Assembly (NCBI RefSeq): GCF_031582905.1
Contig: NZ_CP133990.1
Location: 1-64,000 of the forward strand
Source: Pengzhenrongella sp031582905
GTDB taxonomy: Bacteria; Actinomycetota; Actinomycetes; Actinomycetales; Cellulomonadaceae
Direction of reading: 5' to 3'
Length of the DNA: 64,000 bases
Part shown: positions 47,529 through 57,250 of the stretch, piece after piece
How positions within the stretch are numbered: position 1 is the stretch's first letter
Layout of the letters: every line of letters begins with the position of its first letter
Notes under the pieces: model-generated
Database searches by the model: none
The model's input: the letters and a program-made list of their open reading frames with translations, nothing else
Told to the model about the DNA's origin: nothing
Position numbers and translations under genes: made by a program

Positions 47529-48177
47529 TCAGCCGGCAGGCTGCTCGGGCTCGGGGGCTGTCTCGGCGGGCTCCGCGCTCACCTCGGCCTGGTCGAGAGG
47601 CAGGCAGCCCTCGCGGCCCGCGAGGGGGCGTTCGGGTCGAGCGGGATGAGGCCCGGGTCGAGCAGACCCACGAACTCGCTGCCCAGGGCGAGGTCCACGG
47701 TGGCGTCGGTGCGCTCGTCGAGGGTGAGGCGAGCGCCTTCGAGGTGCGCGGCGAGGGTGTACGCGGCGCCCACCCCGGGGGCGCCGAAGCTGATCCGCGC
47801 GGGGCCGACGACGGACGACGTCGCGTTCCCGACCGCGGCGACGGCGAAGCCGCGTGCGGTGAGCGCGTCCGCGGTCTGACCGGCCAGGCCCCGGCGGTCG
47901 GTCGCGTTGAGCACCCGGACCTGCACCTCGCCGTAGGCCACCGGGAGCGTGCCCTCCGGGGGCACGGTGGTGCCTCCACCGTCGGCATGGCCGTGGGGGC
48001 GCGAGTGGTGAAGGGGCGGCTGAACGGCGCCTCGATGCCGCCGGTGAAGATGGCGACGGCGCCCAGGGCACCGACCGCGAGCGTGGCGATGAGCAGGCCG
48101 AACACCACGGCCTGGCGTTCACGCTTGTGGCGACGGCGCAGCGTCCGCTCACGGTCGGGGTCCGTCGGCGCACTCAC
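47529..48177 (-). CDS. LytR C-terminal-domain membrane protein, two frame breaks
   Basis: 216 residues after adding one C at each of 47958-47962 and 47624-47628. A short basic N-terminus and one membrane helix (AVVFGLLIATLAVGALGAVA) precede a LytR_C domain (EVQVRVLNATDRRGLAGQTA...GFAVAAVGNA) outside the membrane and an acidic Pro/Glu tail. It is probably a cell-envelope protein of unknown role. Confidence 0.82.
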
Positions 48178-48267
48178 GCAGGCGAACCTAGCCGATGCCC
48201 GGTGCCGCGCGGCGCAGTCCGCCGGAGGTCAGCGGGTGAGGGGCGCGGGCATCACCCGATGGGGGTG

Positions 48268-48564
48268 TCACTCGATGACGAGGACGCGCGCGTGCAGCAC
48301 CGGCCGCTGCTGGAGCGCCGCACGCACGGCCCGGTGCAGGCCGTCCTCGAGGTACAGCACGCCCCGGTAGGACACGACGTGGGCGAACAGGTCGCCGTAG
48401 AACGTCGAGTCGTCGGAGAGCAGGTTGTCGAGGCTGAGCGTGCGCTTGGTCGTCACGAGCTCGTCGAGGCGCACCTGGCGCGGCGGCACCTGCGCCCACT
48501 GCTTGGGCGTGACGAGGCCGTGGTCGGGGTAGGGGCGCCCGTCGCCCACGGCCTTGAAGATCAC
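48268..48564 (-). CDS. Small conserved actinobacterial protein
   Basis: 98 residues from GTG 48564: VIFKAVGDGRPYPDHGL, then QVPPRQVRLDELVTTKRTL and GVLYLEDGLHRAVRAAL. This type of protein is usually found next to LytR_C genes in actinobacteria (recollection) and is sometimes labelled an antitoxin. No toxin partner is adjacent here, so that label is not adopted. Confidence 0.8.
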   Translation of the reverse strand: MIFKAVGDGRPYPDHGLVTPKQWAQVPPRQVRLDELVTTKRTLSLDNLLSDDSTFYGDLFAHVVSYRGVLYLEDGLHRAVRAALQQRPVLHARVLVIE

Positions 48565-48574
48565 GGGCGTCAGT

Positions 48575-49690
48575 CTAGGTCGCGACTGCTGTGACTCGAT
48601 CCGGTGACGCGCCCTCGTCGTCCGGTGCGTTCCACTCCTTGACCACCGTCCAGGCGACGGCCGCGATCGGCACGGCGAGCAGCGCGCCAAGGATGCCGGA
48701 GAGGATCGTGCCCGCGGTCAGCGCGATGAGGATGGCGAGCGGGTGCAGCGACAGCGCCTTGCCCATGACGACGGGCTGGAGCAGGTCGCCCTCGAGCTGG
48801 TTCACCAGGACGACGACGCCGAGCACGATGAGGGCGGTCGTCGGGCCGTTCGACACCAGCGCGACGAGGCCGGCGAGGATGCCCGCCACCGTCGCACCGA
48901 CGAGCGGGATGAACGCGCCGAGGAACACCACGGTGGCGAGCGGCAGCGCCAGCGGCACCCCGAGGATGACCAGGGCGATGCCGATCACCACGGCGTCGAC
49001 GGTCGCGACGATCGCGGTCCCGCGGACGTAGCCGCCCAGGACGTCGACCGACCGGTCGCCGATGCGGTGCGCGCGGCGCGTGCGGGGCGCGTCGAGGGGC
49101 TGGAGGAAGAACTCCCAGATGCGGCGGCCGTCCTTGATGAGGAAGAACAGCACGACGGCGCCGAGGAACATCCCGGCGAGCACCTCGGCGACGGCGGTCG
49201 CGCCGGCGATCGCGCCGCTGGTCACCTGGTCGCTCGCGAGCAGGTCGGTGGCCGCGTCCCGGGCCTGGTCGATCTGGTCCTCGGTGATCTCCAGCGGGCC
49301 GTCGGTGAGGTAGGCCTGGAGCTCGTCGAGCCCCTCGCTGGCCGAGGCGGCGAGCTCGTCCCAGCCGTTGCGGATCCCGCGGACGACGAGCCAGACCACG
49401 ACCCCGAGCGTCCCACCACCGAGCAGCAGGGCGATCCACGTCGCCAGGCCGTTGGGCACGCCACGGCGGCGCAGCCACCGCACGAGCGGCGCGACCGCAG
49501 CGGCGATGATCGCGGCGATCAGCACCGGGATGACGATGAGCTTGAGCTGCGTCAGCGCGTACACGACGACCGAGGTCAGGACCAGCACCAGCAGGAGCTG
49601 GGCGCTGCGGATCGCGGTGCGGCCGAGGAAGTCCTGCCAGATCGGCCGCCCGGTGGCCGGGCTGACGGGCGTGGGGGTGGGGTTGGCCAT
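48575..49690 (-). CDS. AI-2E family transporter
   Basis: 371 residues with the PerM/AI-2E arrangement: paired N-terminal helices (LLLVLVLTSVVVYALTQL), a central amphipathic region (SASEGLDELQAYLTDGPLEI) and C-terminal helices with the ILGVPLALPLATVVFLGAFIP motif. The substrate is unknown; the family name reflects one member only. Confidence 0.9.
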   Translation of the reverse strand: MANPTPTPVSPATGRPIWQDFLGRTAIRSAQLLLVLVLTSVVVYALTQLKLIVIPVLIAAIIAAAVAPLVRWLRRRGVPNGLATWIALLLGGGTLGVVVWLVVRGIRNGWDELAASASEGLDELQAYLTDGPLEITEDQIDQARDAATDLLASDQVTSGAIAGATAVAEVLAGMFLGAVVLFFLIKDGRRIWEFFLQPLDAPRTRRAHRIGDRSVDVLGGYVRGTAIVATVDAVVIGIALVILGVPLALPLATVVFLGAFIPLVGATVAGILAGLVALVSNGPTTALIVLGVVVLVNQLEGDLLQPVVMGKALSLHPLAILIALTAGTILSGILGALLAVPIAAVAWTVVKEWNAPDDEGASPDRVTAVAT

Positions 49691-49804
49691 GCGGTCAGCG
49701 TAGGGAGCGCACCCTGGACCGGCGCGGTGAGCCGCGCGCCGAACCGTGCAGCGGACGGGCAGGCGGGTGGGCGCGGGAATGCGCGCACGGCGGCGCGGGC
49801 CGCG

Positions 49805-50185
49805 TCAGGGCGGACCGGGCAGGCCCGCCAGCGCGAGACCGGCCGCGCACGCGGCGACGCTGAGCACCAGCGTGCCCACCGACGTCAGCACGGCGGCGGC
49901 GTACCGGCCGGCCTGGAGCAGTCGGACCGTCTCGGTGCTCGCCGTGCTGAACGTCGTGTAGCCGCCGAGGAAGCCGGTGCCCAGGACGGCCGCCCACGGT
50001 CCGGCGAGCCCGTGCCGGAGCGTGAGGCCGGCCAGCAGCCCGAGCGCCAGCGAGCCGGTGACGTTGACCGCGAGCGTCGTCGCGACGGACAGCCGGGCGC
50101 GCAGGGCGCCGTCGACCACGAAGCGGGTGGCCGCACCGAGCCCGCCGGCGAGGGCGACGGCCACCGCGACGAGGACCCCGGTCAC
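49805..50185 (-). CDS. crcB: Fluoride ion channel subunit CrcB
   Basis: 126 residues, four membrane helices, with GGLGAATRFVVD, the conserved TLAVNVTGSLALG and the signature GFLGGYTTFSTASTET. Together with the adjacent homologue it probably forms a heterodimeric Fluc channel that expels fluoride. GTG 50185 overlaps the upstream crcB stop. Confidence 0.93.
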   Translation of the reverse strand: MTGVLVAVAVALAGGLGAATRFVVDGALRARLSVATTLAVNVTGSLALGLLAGLTLRHGLAGPWAAVLGTGFLGGYTTFSTASTETVRLLQAGRYAAAVLTSVGTLVLSVAACAAGLALAGLPGPP

Positions 50186-50640
50186 GCGCGCGCCGTCCGG
50201 CGCCCGACCGCGAGCCCGGCGGCCGCCGCGACGACGCCCAGGACGAGGCTCGACCCGGCGTACAGCAGCGCGGTGCCGAGCGCGGCCGTCCCCGCGCCGA
50301 CGCCCGCGTTCGTGCCCACGAGCGTCACGGTGTCCAGCGCGAGGGTGCTGTAGGTCGTGTACCCGCCGAGGAAGCCCGTGCCGGCGAGGAGCCGGACGTC
50401 CCGGCGGCGTCCGTCGTCCGGACCGGACCGCACGAGGCGCTCGAGCAGCACCCCGAGCACGAACGCGCCGCTGACGTTCACGGCCCACGTCGCCCACGGC
50501 GCGCCGTCCCAGCCGCCGGCAGGCGCGGCGACGCCCACGCGCACCGCGGTCCCGAGCGCCCCGCCGACGGCGACCAGCGCGATCGCGCGTGGCCGGGTGT
50601 GCAGCGGTCGCTCGGGCCGGATGGCTGGGTCGGTGCTCAC
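50182..50640 (-). CDS. crcB: Fluoride ion channel subunit CrcB (paralogue)
   Basis: 152 residues with the same CrcB blocks: GGALGTAVRVGV, TWAVNVSGAFVLG and GFLGGYTTYSTLALDT. GTG 50640 is favoured over an upstream start that adds 13 Arg-rich residues. It is the first gene of the crcB pair. No fluoride riboswitch was recognised upstream. Confidence 0.92.
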   Translation of the reverse strand: MSTDPAIRPERPLHTRPRAIALVAVGGALGTAVRVGVAAPAGGWDGAPWATWAVNVSGAFVLGVLLERLVRSGPDDGRRRDVRLLAGTGFLGGYTTYSTLALDTVTLVGTNAGVGAGTAALGTALLYAGSSLVLGVVAAAAGLAVGRRTARA

Positions 50641-50707
50641 GGAGCGACGGTAGAGCCGCACCGGGCGCCGCACTGCCACCGACGTCCCCGCCGGGCATCA
50701 TGGAGCC

Positions 50708-51271
50708 ATGCCGTCGTCCCACCCGCCCCTGCCCGTGCGCCCGGCCACCGTCGACGACGCGGAGGCGGTCGCGGACCTCGTGCACTCGGCCTACCGCAGC
50801 GAGGAGAGCCGCCGCGGCTGGACGACCGAGGCCGACCTGGTGGGCGGGCAGCGCGCCGACGCGGCGATGGTCCGGCACGTCGTCGGGCTCGAGGGCCACG
50901 TCGTCCTGGTCGCCGTCGGCGTCGACGGCGTGCCGTACGCGTGCTGCCACCTCGAGCAGCGCGACGGCGCGGCGTACCTCGGCATGTTCGCGGTCCGGCC
51001 CGGCCGGCAGGGACGCGGCGTGGGCCGTGGCATGCTCCGCGCCGCCGAGGCCTTCGCCCGGGAGCGCTGGGGCGCCACGACGCTCGAGATCACCGTGCTC
51101 GATCACCGGCCCGAGCTGCTCGCCTGGTACGAGCGCTGCGGCTTCACGCCGACCGGCGAGCGGCACCGCTTCCCGTACGGCGACGACCGCTTCGGGGTGC
51201 CTCGCCGCCCGGACCTGACGCTCCTCGGGATGACCAAGCCGGTCGAGCCCGCCGCCGCGCCGGCGGTGTGA
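50708..51271 (+). CDS. GNAT-family acetyltransferase
   Basis: 187 residues with the acetyl-CoA motif A GMFAVRPGRQGRGVGRGML and a C-terminal YERCGFTPTGERHRF, typical of GNAT proteins. The acceptor substrate is unknown. It is divergent from crcB with 67 nt between starts. Confidence 0.9.
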   Translation: MPSSHPPLPVRPATVDDAEAVADLVHSAYRSEESRRGWTTEADLVGGQRADAAMVRHVVGLEGHVVLVAVGVDGVPYACCHLEQRDGAAYLGMFAVRPGRQGRGVGRGMLRAAEAFARERWGATTLEITVLDHRPELLAWYERCGFTPTGERHRFPYGDDRFGVPRRPDLTLLGMTKPVEPAAAPAV

Positions 51272-51353
51272 CGTCCCGCCGTGCCGGCGGTCCGACCGAC
51301 CGGCGACCGCGCGGCGGCCGGGGGCGGCCGCACCGGCTGCTAGCGTCCGCGGC

Positions 51354-52547
51354 GTGGTCGAGCGACGGCGTGCCCTCATCGTCAGCACCGGCCGTGACCG
51401 GGGCGCTCTCGCCGGCGCGCGCGCTGCACGCGGCCGGGTGGTTCGTCGGGATCGGGACGCCGGACGGCGGCGGGATGCCCGGGGCCTCGCGTGCCTGCGA
51501 CGCCCGGCACGTCGTGGCGCGCCCCCGCGGGGACAGCGCCGAGTTCATCGCCGGGGTCCGCGCCGCGGTGACCGCGGGCGGCTACGACGTCGTCTTCGGG
51601 GGCGGCGACGACTGGATGGCCGCGCTCGCGACCTACCGCGACGCGCTCGGCACCCGGGTCGCGCACCCACCCGCCGACGTCGCGCAGGCCGCGCTGGACA
51701 AGGTCACGCTGGCCGGGCTGGCGGACGAGGTCGGTCTGGCTGCGCCGCACACGCGGGCCGCGACCGACGAGGTCCTCGCCGCGTGGGACGGCCCCGCCGT
51801 CGTCAAGTGCCGAGCGCACTGGTCACCCGGGCAGACCCACCCGCACCGCATCGACGCCCGCCTGTTCCCCGCCGCCGCCGCCGCCCGTCCCCAGGTCGAG
51901 CGGATCCGGCGCGCGGGCGCCGAACCCGTGCTGCAGGTGCCCGTCCGCGGCGACCTCGGTGCCCTCGTCGGGGTGTTCCACGACGGACGGCTGCACGGCC
52001 GCGTGCAGCAGGCCAGCCCCGGCTCTGGCCGACCCCCTACGGTGCGTCGGCGCGCGCCGAGACGGTCCCGGTCGACGCCGACCTCGTCGCGCGGTCCGAG
52101 GCGCTGCTGACCCGGCTCGGGTGGTCGGGTCTCGTCGAGCTGCAGTTCCTCACCCCCGACGACGGCGCCCCGCACCTCACCGACCTCAACGGCCGGTTCT
52201 ACGGGTCGCTGGCGCTCGCGGAAGCGGCGTGCCCGGGGCTCGTGGACGCGTGGGGACGGCTCGTGGTGGGCGAGCCCGTCCCCGAGCTCGGCGACAGCCG
52301 GGTGGGCGTGCGCTACTCCTGGATCGCCGGGGACCTGCGGCGGGCCGGGGTCGAGCGGCGCGGTGGTCTGGCCGCCGACGTGCGCGAGACGCTGCGGTGG
52401 GCCCGTGGCGCCCGGCACAGCGTGTGGGACCCGCGCGACCCCGGCCCCGCTCGGTACCTCGCCGCCGCCCGGCTGCGCCCGGGCGCGGCCGGCACGACCG
52501 ACGCCGTGCGCGTCCCGGGCGCGGGGCCCGCCCGCGCGCGGGGCTGA
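51354..52547 (+). CDS. ATP-grasp domain protein, two frame breaks
   Basis: 397 residues when two compensating shifts are restored: a +1 near 51385-51425 and a missing C in CCCC at 52017-52020 (joining QQASP to RLWPTPYGASA). The N-terminal Rossmann-like part (RALIVSTG..., ALHAAGWFVGIGTPDG) precedes the ATP-grasp core: DKVTLAGLADEVGLAAPHT, PAVVKCRAHWSPG and VELQFLTPDDG...LTDLNGRFYGSL with metal-binding Asp and Asn. It resembles carbamoyl-phosphate-synthase-like ligases acting on small metabolites. The substrate is unknown. Confidence 0.85.
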   Translation: MVERRRALIVSTGRDRGALAGARAARGRVVRRDRDAGRRRDARGLACLRRPARRGAPPRGQRRVHRRGPRRGDRGRLRRRLRGRRRLDGRARDLPRRARHPGRAPTRRRRAGRAGQGHAGRAGGRGRSGCAAHAGRDRRGPRRVGRPRRRQVPSALVTRADPPAPHRRPPVPRRRRRPSPGRADPARGRRTRAAGARPRRPRCPRRGVPRRTAARPRAAGQPRLWPTPYGASARAETVPVDADLVARSEALLTRLGWSGLVELQFLTPDDGAPHLTDLNGRFYGSLALAEAACPGLVDAWGRLVVGEPVPELGDSRVGVRYSWIAGDLRRAGVERRGGLAADVRETLRWARGARHSVWDPRDPGPARYLAAARLRPGAAGTTDAVRVPGAGPARARG

Positions 52548-52551
52548 CGCG

Positions 52552-54090
52552 TCAGCGGCGGCGCGCGGCGCGCAGCATCTCGCCCGGCAGCCGGCGCTCC
52601 GGGGCGCGCAGCAGCACCAGCCCGAGGGCGTGCACGGCGGCCACGACCGCCGCCACCACGACGACCTGGGCGAGTGCCGGCAGCTCGACGGCGACCGCCC
52701 GGACGGCGAGCCCGGCTGCCGTCCCCGCGGCGGCGAGCACGACCGCGCGCAGCAGCAGCGCGATGACGGGGCGACCGTCCAGCCCGCGGTGCCGACGACG
52801 CAGCAGCCACCCGTTGGCCACCGCGGCGGCGACGAGCGACACGCTGGTCGCGAGCGCGATCCCGCTCAGCCCCATGACCGGGGTGAGGACGACGTTCCCG
52901 ACCACGTTGAGCACCATCCCGCCCACCGCGACCGTCACCGGGGAGCGGGAGTCGCCCACCGCGTACGACGCCCGGACGACGACCTGGCGGCACCCGAGCG
53001 CGAGCAGGCCCGGGGTGAACCACACGACGGCGGTCGCGGTAGCCGCGACGTCGTCGGCGTCGAAGGCGCCGTGCCCGAACGCGACGTCGACCGCGGGCAC
53101 GGCGACGAGCGCGAGCACGACGCACAGGGGCACCAGCAGCGTCACGGTCACCGACAGGCCGCGGCCGACCAGCCGGCGCACCTCCGCGGGATCACCCGCC
53201 GCGGCACCGAGCGCCGGGTAGAGCGGGACGAGGAGGGACGCGATGAGCAGCGCCTCCGGGAGGTTCACCAGCCGCCACCCGTAGGAGAGCGCGGTGATGC
53301 TGCCGTCGGTGAGGGTCGAGGCGAACGCGCGGTCGACCAGGGTGTTCACGTTGGCCAGCGCGCTGCCCACCATCATCGGCGGGGCGAGCCGGGCGATCTC
53401 CCGGAACGCCGCGTCGCGCGTGTCCCACCGGGCCCGGACCGGCGTGCCGAGCGCGCGCAGCGGGATCACCTGGAGCAGCAGCCGTGCGCCCGAGCCCACC
53501 ACGAAGCCCACGGCGAGCGCGGTCACGCCGTACCGGGGGCCGAAGAGCCCGGCCGCGGCGACCATGACGAGGTTGAACGGCACGCCCTCGAGCGACGACC
53601 ACGCGAACCGGCCGTGCGCCTGCGCCAGCGCCGCCAGCAGGTTCGTCCCGGCGACGAGCACGGTCGCGACCAGCACGATGCGGGTCAGGCTCTGCACGGT
53701 GGCGGCCTGGGCGTCGTCGAAGCCGGGCGCGAGCACCGCGGTCACCGGCCCGACGAAGATCCCCATGAGCACACCGCCGACGCCCAGCACCGCCAGCGTG
53801 AGCGTCAGGGCGACGTCGAACCCGCGGTGGCCGGTGCAGCCGTCGGTCTCGGCGGCCGCCTCGCGCGCGGTCACCGGGGTCACCGATCGCGCCATCGCAC
53901 CGGCGATCAGCGCCAGGACGATGCTCATCAGGCCCTGCGCGACGAGGTAGGCGTCGAGCCCCGCACCGGCACCGAACACGGCTCCGAGGACGACGTCGCG
54001 GGCGAACCCGAGCAGCGTCGATAACGCCGTCAAGCCGGTGACCAGCACCGCGGCGCGCGCGATGCTCCACCGTCCACGCGGCCTAGCCAC
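52552..54090 (-). CDS. MurJ/MviN-like lipid flippase
   Basis: 512 residues with about 14 membrane helices of the MOP superfamily. The N-terminal ALSTLLGFARDVVLGAVFGAGAGLDAYLVA block is diagnostic of MurJ-type flippases. It may move lipid II or another polyprenyl-linked precursor. It differs from a classic mycobacterial MurJ in lacking C-terminal regulatory domains. Its stop lies 4 nt past that of the convergent ATP-grasp gene. Confidence 0.88.
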   Translation of the reverse strand: MARPRGRWSIARAAVLVTGLTALSTLLGFARDVVLGAVFGAGAGLDAYLVAQGLMSIVLALIAGAMARSVTPVTAREAAAETDGCTGHRGFDVALTLTLAVLGVGGVLMGIFVGPVTAVLAPGFDDAQAATVQSLTRIVLVATVLVAGTNLLAALAQAHGRFAWSSLEGVPFNLVMVAAAGLFGPRYGVTALAVGFVVGSGARLLLQVIPLRALGTPVRARWDTRDAAFREIARLAPPMMVGSALANVNTLVDRAFASTLTDGSITALSYGWRLVNLPEALLIASLLVPLYPALGAAAGDPAEVRRLVGRGLSVTVTLLVPLCVVLALVAVPAVDVAFGHGAFDADDVAATATAVVWFTPGLLALGCRQVVVRASYAVGDSRSPVTVAVGGMVLNVVGNVVLTPVMGLSGIALATSVSLVAAAVANGWLLRRRHRGLDGRPVIALLLRAVVLAAAGTAAGLAVRAVAVELPALAQVVVVAAVVAAVHALGLVLLRAPERRLPGEMLRAARRR

Positions 54091-54229
54091 GACCGCTCAC
54101 ACCCACGTCCTTCGCCTCGCGCACGGCCGGTCAACCTAGCAGCGCCGCCCCCGCCGCGGCCCGGGCGCGGACCCCACCGCGGCCCGGGCGCGCGCCTGAC
54201 CGCGGCCGTGGCCGCGTTAGCCTCGCACC

Positions 54230-55746
54230 GTGCAGCGTCGCCCGGACCGCCTCATCGAGGTCGAGCTCGTCGAGGACGACGCCGATCTCGCCGCCGCCGA
54301 TGACGCCGCTCCCTCCGACGTCGTCGCGGGGGACGGTGGCCGCGGCTCGGGAAGCCGCTCGGCCGGGTCGCCCCGACCGACCCGGGCGCGCATCCCGCGC
54401 GAGGTCGTGCTCACCGCCGTGGGAGCCGTGGCGCTGTGCGCTGCGGGGGTCGCCGTCGCGCAGGTGGGTGCGGAGCGCGCGCGTGACGCCCGGCTCGCCG
54501 AGGTGCCCGGGCTGACCGCGTCCCTCGCGGCCCCGCTGCACGAGGCGTGGCGCACGCCCGGCGGCGAGGTCGTCGCGGTCCTCGACGACCTCGTCGTGCA
54601 CTGGGACTCCGGGTTCGGCGGCGTGGTGGGGACCGACCTGCGGGACGGCTCGCCCCGGTACACGGCGCCGGGGGACTGCCGGCTGGAGGCGCTCGAGGGG
54701 GACGCGCGGGCCTCGCTCGCCGGCGGGTCGAGCTCGGTGAGGCAGGCGGGCCCCGGTGACGTGCTGCTGTGCGTCGTGGGCGGGGGCGCGGCATGCTCGG
54801 CGGCGGGGAGGGCACCGCGCGGGTCCTCGACCCCGCGACCGGCGACGTCGACCTGACGATCGCGCTGGCGGCGGGCGACGCGTGGCACGTCGTCGACGGC
54901 GACCTGGTGACCATCGGGCTGGACGCCGACGGGCGGGCGGCGGCGGGGCGGTGGTCGCTGACGACCGGTGAGCAGCAGTGGGCGTACCACGGCGCCGAGG
55001 CGATCGCCGTCGACGCGTCCACCGGGTGGGGGACCTGGCTGGACGGCCGGACCGTGGGGCTGGAGGTCGGGGACTGGTCGGTGACGCTCGACGTCGGGAC
55101 CGGCGTCGAGACCGCCCAGGGCGGCGGCGAGAGCCTCGCGGGGGGCGGCGACGCCGAGAACGTGCAACGGGTCGAGCTCGCCGACGGCCGCGTCCTGGTG
55201 TACGGCCCGACGCCGTCCGGTGACGTGCGGACCACGGTCCACCCGGCCGACGGCGGCGAGCCGGCCACGGTGCCCGGGATCGTGCCGCCCCTCGCCGTCG
55301 ACGACGGCTCCGTGCCCGGCGCGGTCGTCGCGATCGACGTCGAGAGCACCGGGCCGTGGGGGCTGGGGATGGTGGACCTCGACTCCGGCGAGTGGCGCTG
55401 GACGTCGGAGGCGGAGGGTGCCGGGGTGGCGGTGCTCGCCGGGGTCGTGCTGGTGTCCGACGGGTCGCGGGTCACGGCGCTCGACGCACGCACCGGGCAG
55501 ACGCGGTGGAGCTCCGCGCCGTCCTCGTCGCCCAGCTTCTCCGGCTGGGAGGTCGCCACCGACGGACGGCGCGTGCTCGTCCTGGACGGGCAAGGATTCG
55601 AGCGCGAGCTGGTCGCCCGGGACGTGCGGACCGGCGAGCGGGTGTGGGCGACCGAGCCTCCGCTGAGCGACGGCGCGCTGGTGCCCCTGCCGGACGGCAC
55701 CGTGCTCATGGTGGGTGCCGGCGACCTCGCCGCGCTGCGTCCCTGA
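54230..55746 (+). CDS. Membrane-anchored PQQ-like beta-propeller protein, one frame break
   Basis: 505 residues after restoring one G at 54782-54786 (joining LLCVVGGG to RGMLGGGEGTARVLD). An acidic cytoplasmic N-terminus, one membrane helix (VVLTAVGAVALCAAGVAVAQ, about residues 64-83) and an exterior propeller with repeated blades such as TALDARTGQTRWSS and VRTGERVWATE. It is probably a scaffold or sensor, since no catalytic motif is seen. Confidence 0.82.
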
Positions 55747-55779
55747 CAGCCGGGGCGCCCCCGGCGGACCGGGGCCGCC

Positions 55780-56601
55780 CTACGCGTCGAGGACGCCGCG
55801 GATGATGCTGTCGCCGGAGTGCGCGGGGTCGCCGTCGAGGGGCTCGTCGGAGACGTCCACGACCGGGAACTCGCCGAGGTCGAGGCCGGTCGGCACGGTG
55901 AAGCGCCCCTCGGTGCCGGTGAGGATGCCGACGCTCACGAGCCGGGTCACCTCGCGGTCGATCAGCCAGACCTCGTGGTACCCCTCGTCCGTGCCGTCGC
56001 CCTCGAGCGTCACGACCAGCACACGCTCGCCGTCCGCCGCGACCTCGACGCGGGCGGCACCGCTCGACGTCCATCCCGGCAGGGGGTCGAGCGTGGTCTG
56101 GGCGACGACGTCGGCCGGCGCGACGTCGTCACGTCCGGCCCACCACGCGCCGCCCACCCCGCCGAGGACGACGCCGCACGCGGCGGCGGCCGCGAGCCAC
56201 GGCGTGACGCGACGGCGCAGCGGGATCACGGGCGCGAGCTGTGGTTCGACGTGGTCGGGTGCGGGTGCGGGTGCGGGTGCGGGGGCCGGTGGTGCGACCG
56301 GGCCGGGGGTCGCGGTCGGCGCCGGAGCGGTGGACGGGCCCGTGGGCGGGCCGGGCGTCGCGCCCGGAGCGGTGAGGCCGCCGAGGTCGAGCTCGGCCCG
56401 GATGCGGTCCCAGACCGCGGGGGCCGGGGCGACCAGCGTGTCGGCGGGCGTCACGGAGCGTCCGACCGCCACGACGGCGGCCAGCGACGCGACCTCAGCC
56501 GCGCACCGCGGGCAGTGGTCGAGGTGGGCCCGGTCGGCGTCCGGCACGGGCTCGCCGAGCGCGACCAGGGCCAGGCCGTCGTCGTCAACGTGCTCCACCA
56601 T
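55780..56601 (-). CDS. Membrane anti-sigma factor (RskA-like)
   Basis: 273 residues. The N-terminal zinc-finger-type anti-sigma motif HLDHCPRC (about residues 28-35) binds the cognate sigma factor. A Pro/Ala-rich linker, one membrane helix (WLAAAAACGVVLGGVGGAWW) and an extracellular RskA-like domain (EVWLIDREVTRLVSVGILTG) follow. Its ATG lies inside the 3' end of the sigma gene, so the pair is co-translated. Confidence 0.92.
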   Translation of the reverse strand: MVEHVDDDGLALVALGEPVPDADRAHLDHCPRCAAEVASLAAVVAVGRSVTPADTLVAPAPAVWDRIRAELDLGGLTAPGATPGPPTGPSTAPAPTATPGPVAPPAPAPAPAPAPDHVEPQLAPVIPLRRRVTPWLAAAAACGVVLGGVGGAWWAGRDDVAPADVVAQTTLDPLPGWTSSGAARVEVAADGERVLVVTLEGDGTDEGYHEVWLIDREVTRLVSVGILTGTEGRFTVPTGLDLGEFPVVDVSDEPLDGDPAHSGDSIIRGVLDA

Positions 56602-57250
56602 CCACCTCCAACCGGTCTCGCAGGCGCAGCAGGCTACGTCTGATGTGGCTCTTGACGGTCCCCAGCGGCAGGTCGAGCCGCGCGGAGATCTGGTCGTGCG
56701 TGAGGTCCTCGTAGAACGCGAGGGCCACGATGGTCCGTTGCGGCTCGCCGAGCCGGCTCAGCTCGTCGGTCACGGTGAGACGCTCCGCGAGGCTCGCCGT
56801 GACGGGCTCGGGATCGGGCCCCGTCCGGGTCGCGACCGCCAGGGCGTCGCGCCGCTCCCGTGAGCGCCGGGCGTGCACGTCGGCGATCGCGTTCCGCGTC
56901 ACGCCGACCAGCCACGCCGGCAGCGGGGAGCGGTCCGGGTCGAACCCGGCCCGCCCGCGCCAGGCGTTGACGTACACCTGCTGCGTGACGTCCTCGGCGT
57001 CCCCGACGTCGTGCAGCGAGCGCAGCGCGAGCGTGTGGACGAGCGAGGACCACCGACGGTACGCCTCCGCCATCCCGTCCTCGTCACCCGCACGGAATGC
57101 CCGGCCGACGGTGTCGTCGGTCCAGGCGTCCGGGGTGTCGAGCGCGGGGGCGCGCGGCACGGGTGTCAGGGCGGGCCTCCGGGTCGGGATCGGCAGGGGC
57201 GGCACGGGCGGCGGGGCGAGGCGAGGGCGGCCAGGACGGCCATCATGCAC
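56585..57250 (-). CDS. ECF sigma factor (SigK-like)
   Basis: 221 residues. Region 2 is LHDVGDAEDVTQQVYVNAWR and region 4 is LTHDQISARLDLPLGTVKSH. A Pro-rich N-terminal extension of about 40 residues may mean the true start is later. The sigma/anti-sigma pair order matches mycobacterial sigK-rskA. The GTG start overlaps the sortase stop by 8 nt, so the sortase, sigma and anti-sigma genes form one operon. Confidence 0.9.
   Translation of the reverse strand: MHDGRPGRPRLAPPPVPPLPIPTRRPALTPVPRAPALDTPDAWTDDTVGRAFRAGDEDGMAEAYRRWSSLVHTLALRSLHDVGDAEDVTQQVYVNAWRGRAGFDPDRSPLPAWLVGVTRNAIADVHARRSRERRDALAVATRTGPDPEPVTASLAERLTVTDELSRLGEPQRTIVALAFYEDLTHDQISARLDLPLGTVKSHIRRSLLRLRDRLEVDGGAR

Noticed and set aside
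48268..48564. VapB-type antitoxin
   Set aside because: No toxin gene is adjacent and no DNA-binding motif is recognised.
50641..50707. Fluoride riboswitch upstream of the crcB pair
   Set aside because: Only 67 bp separate the divergent starts and no match to the crcB-type riboswitch core is seen.
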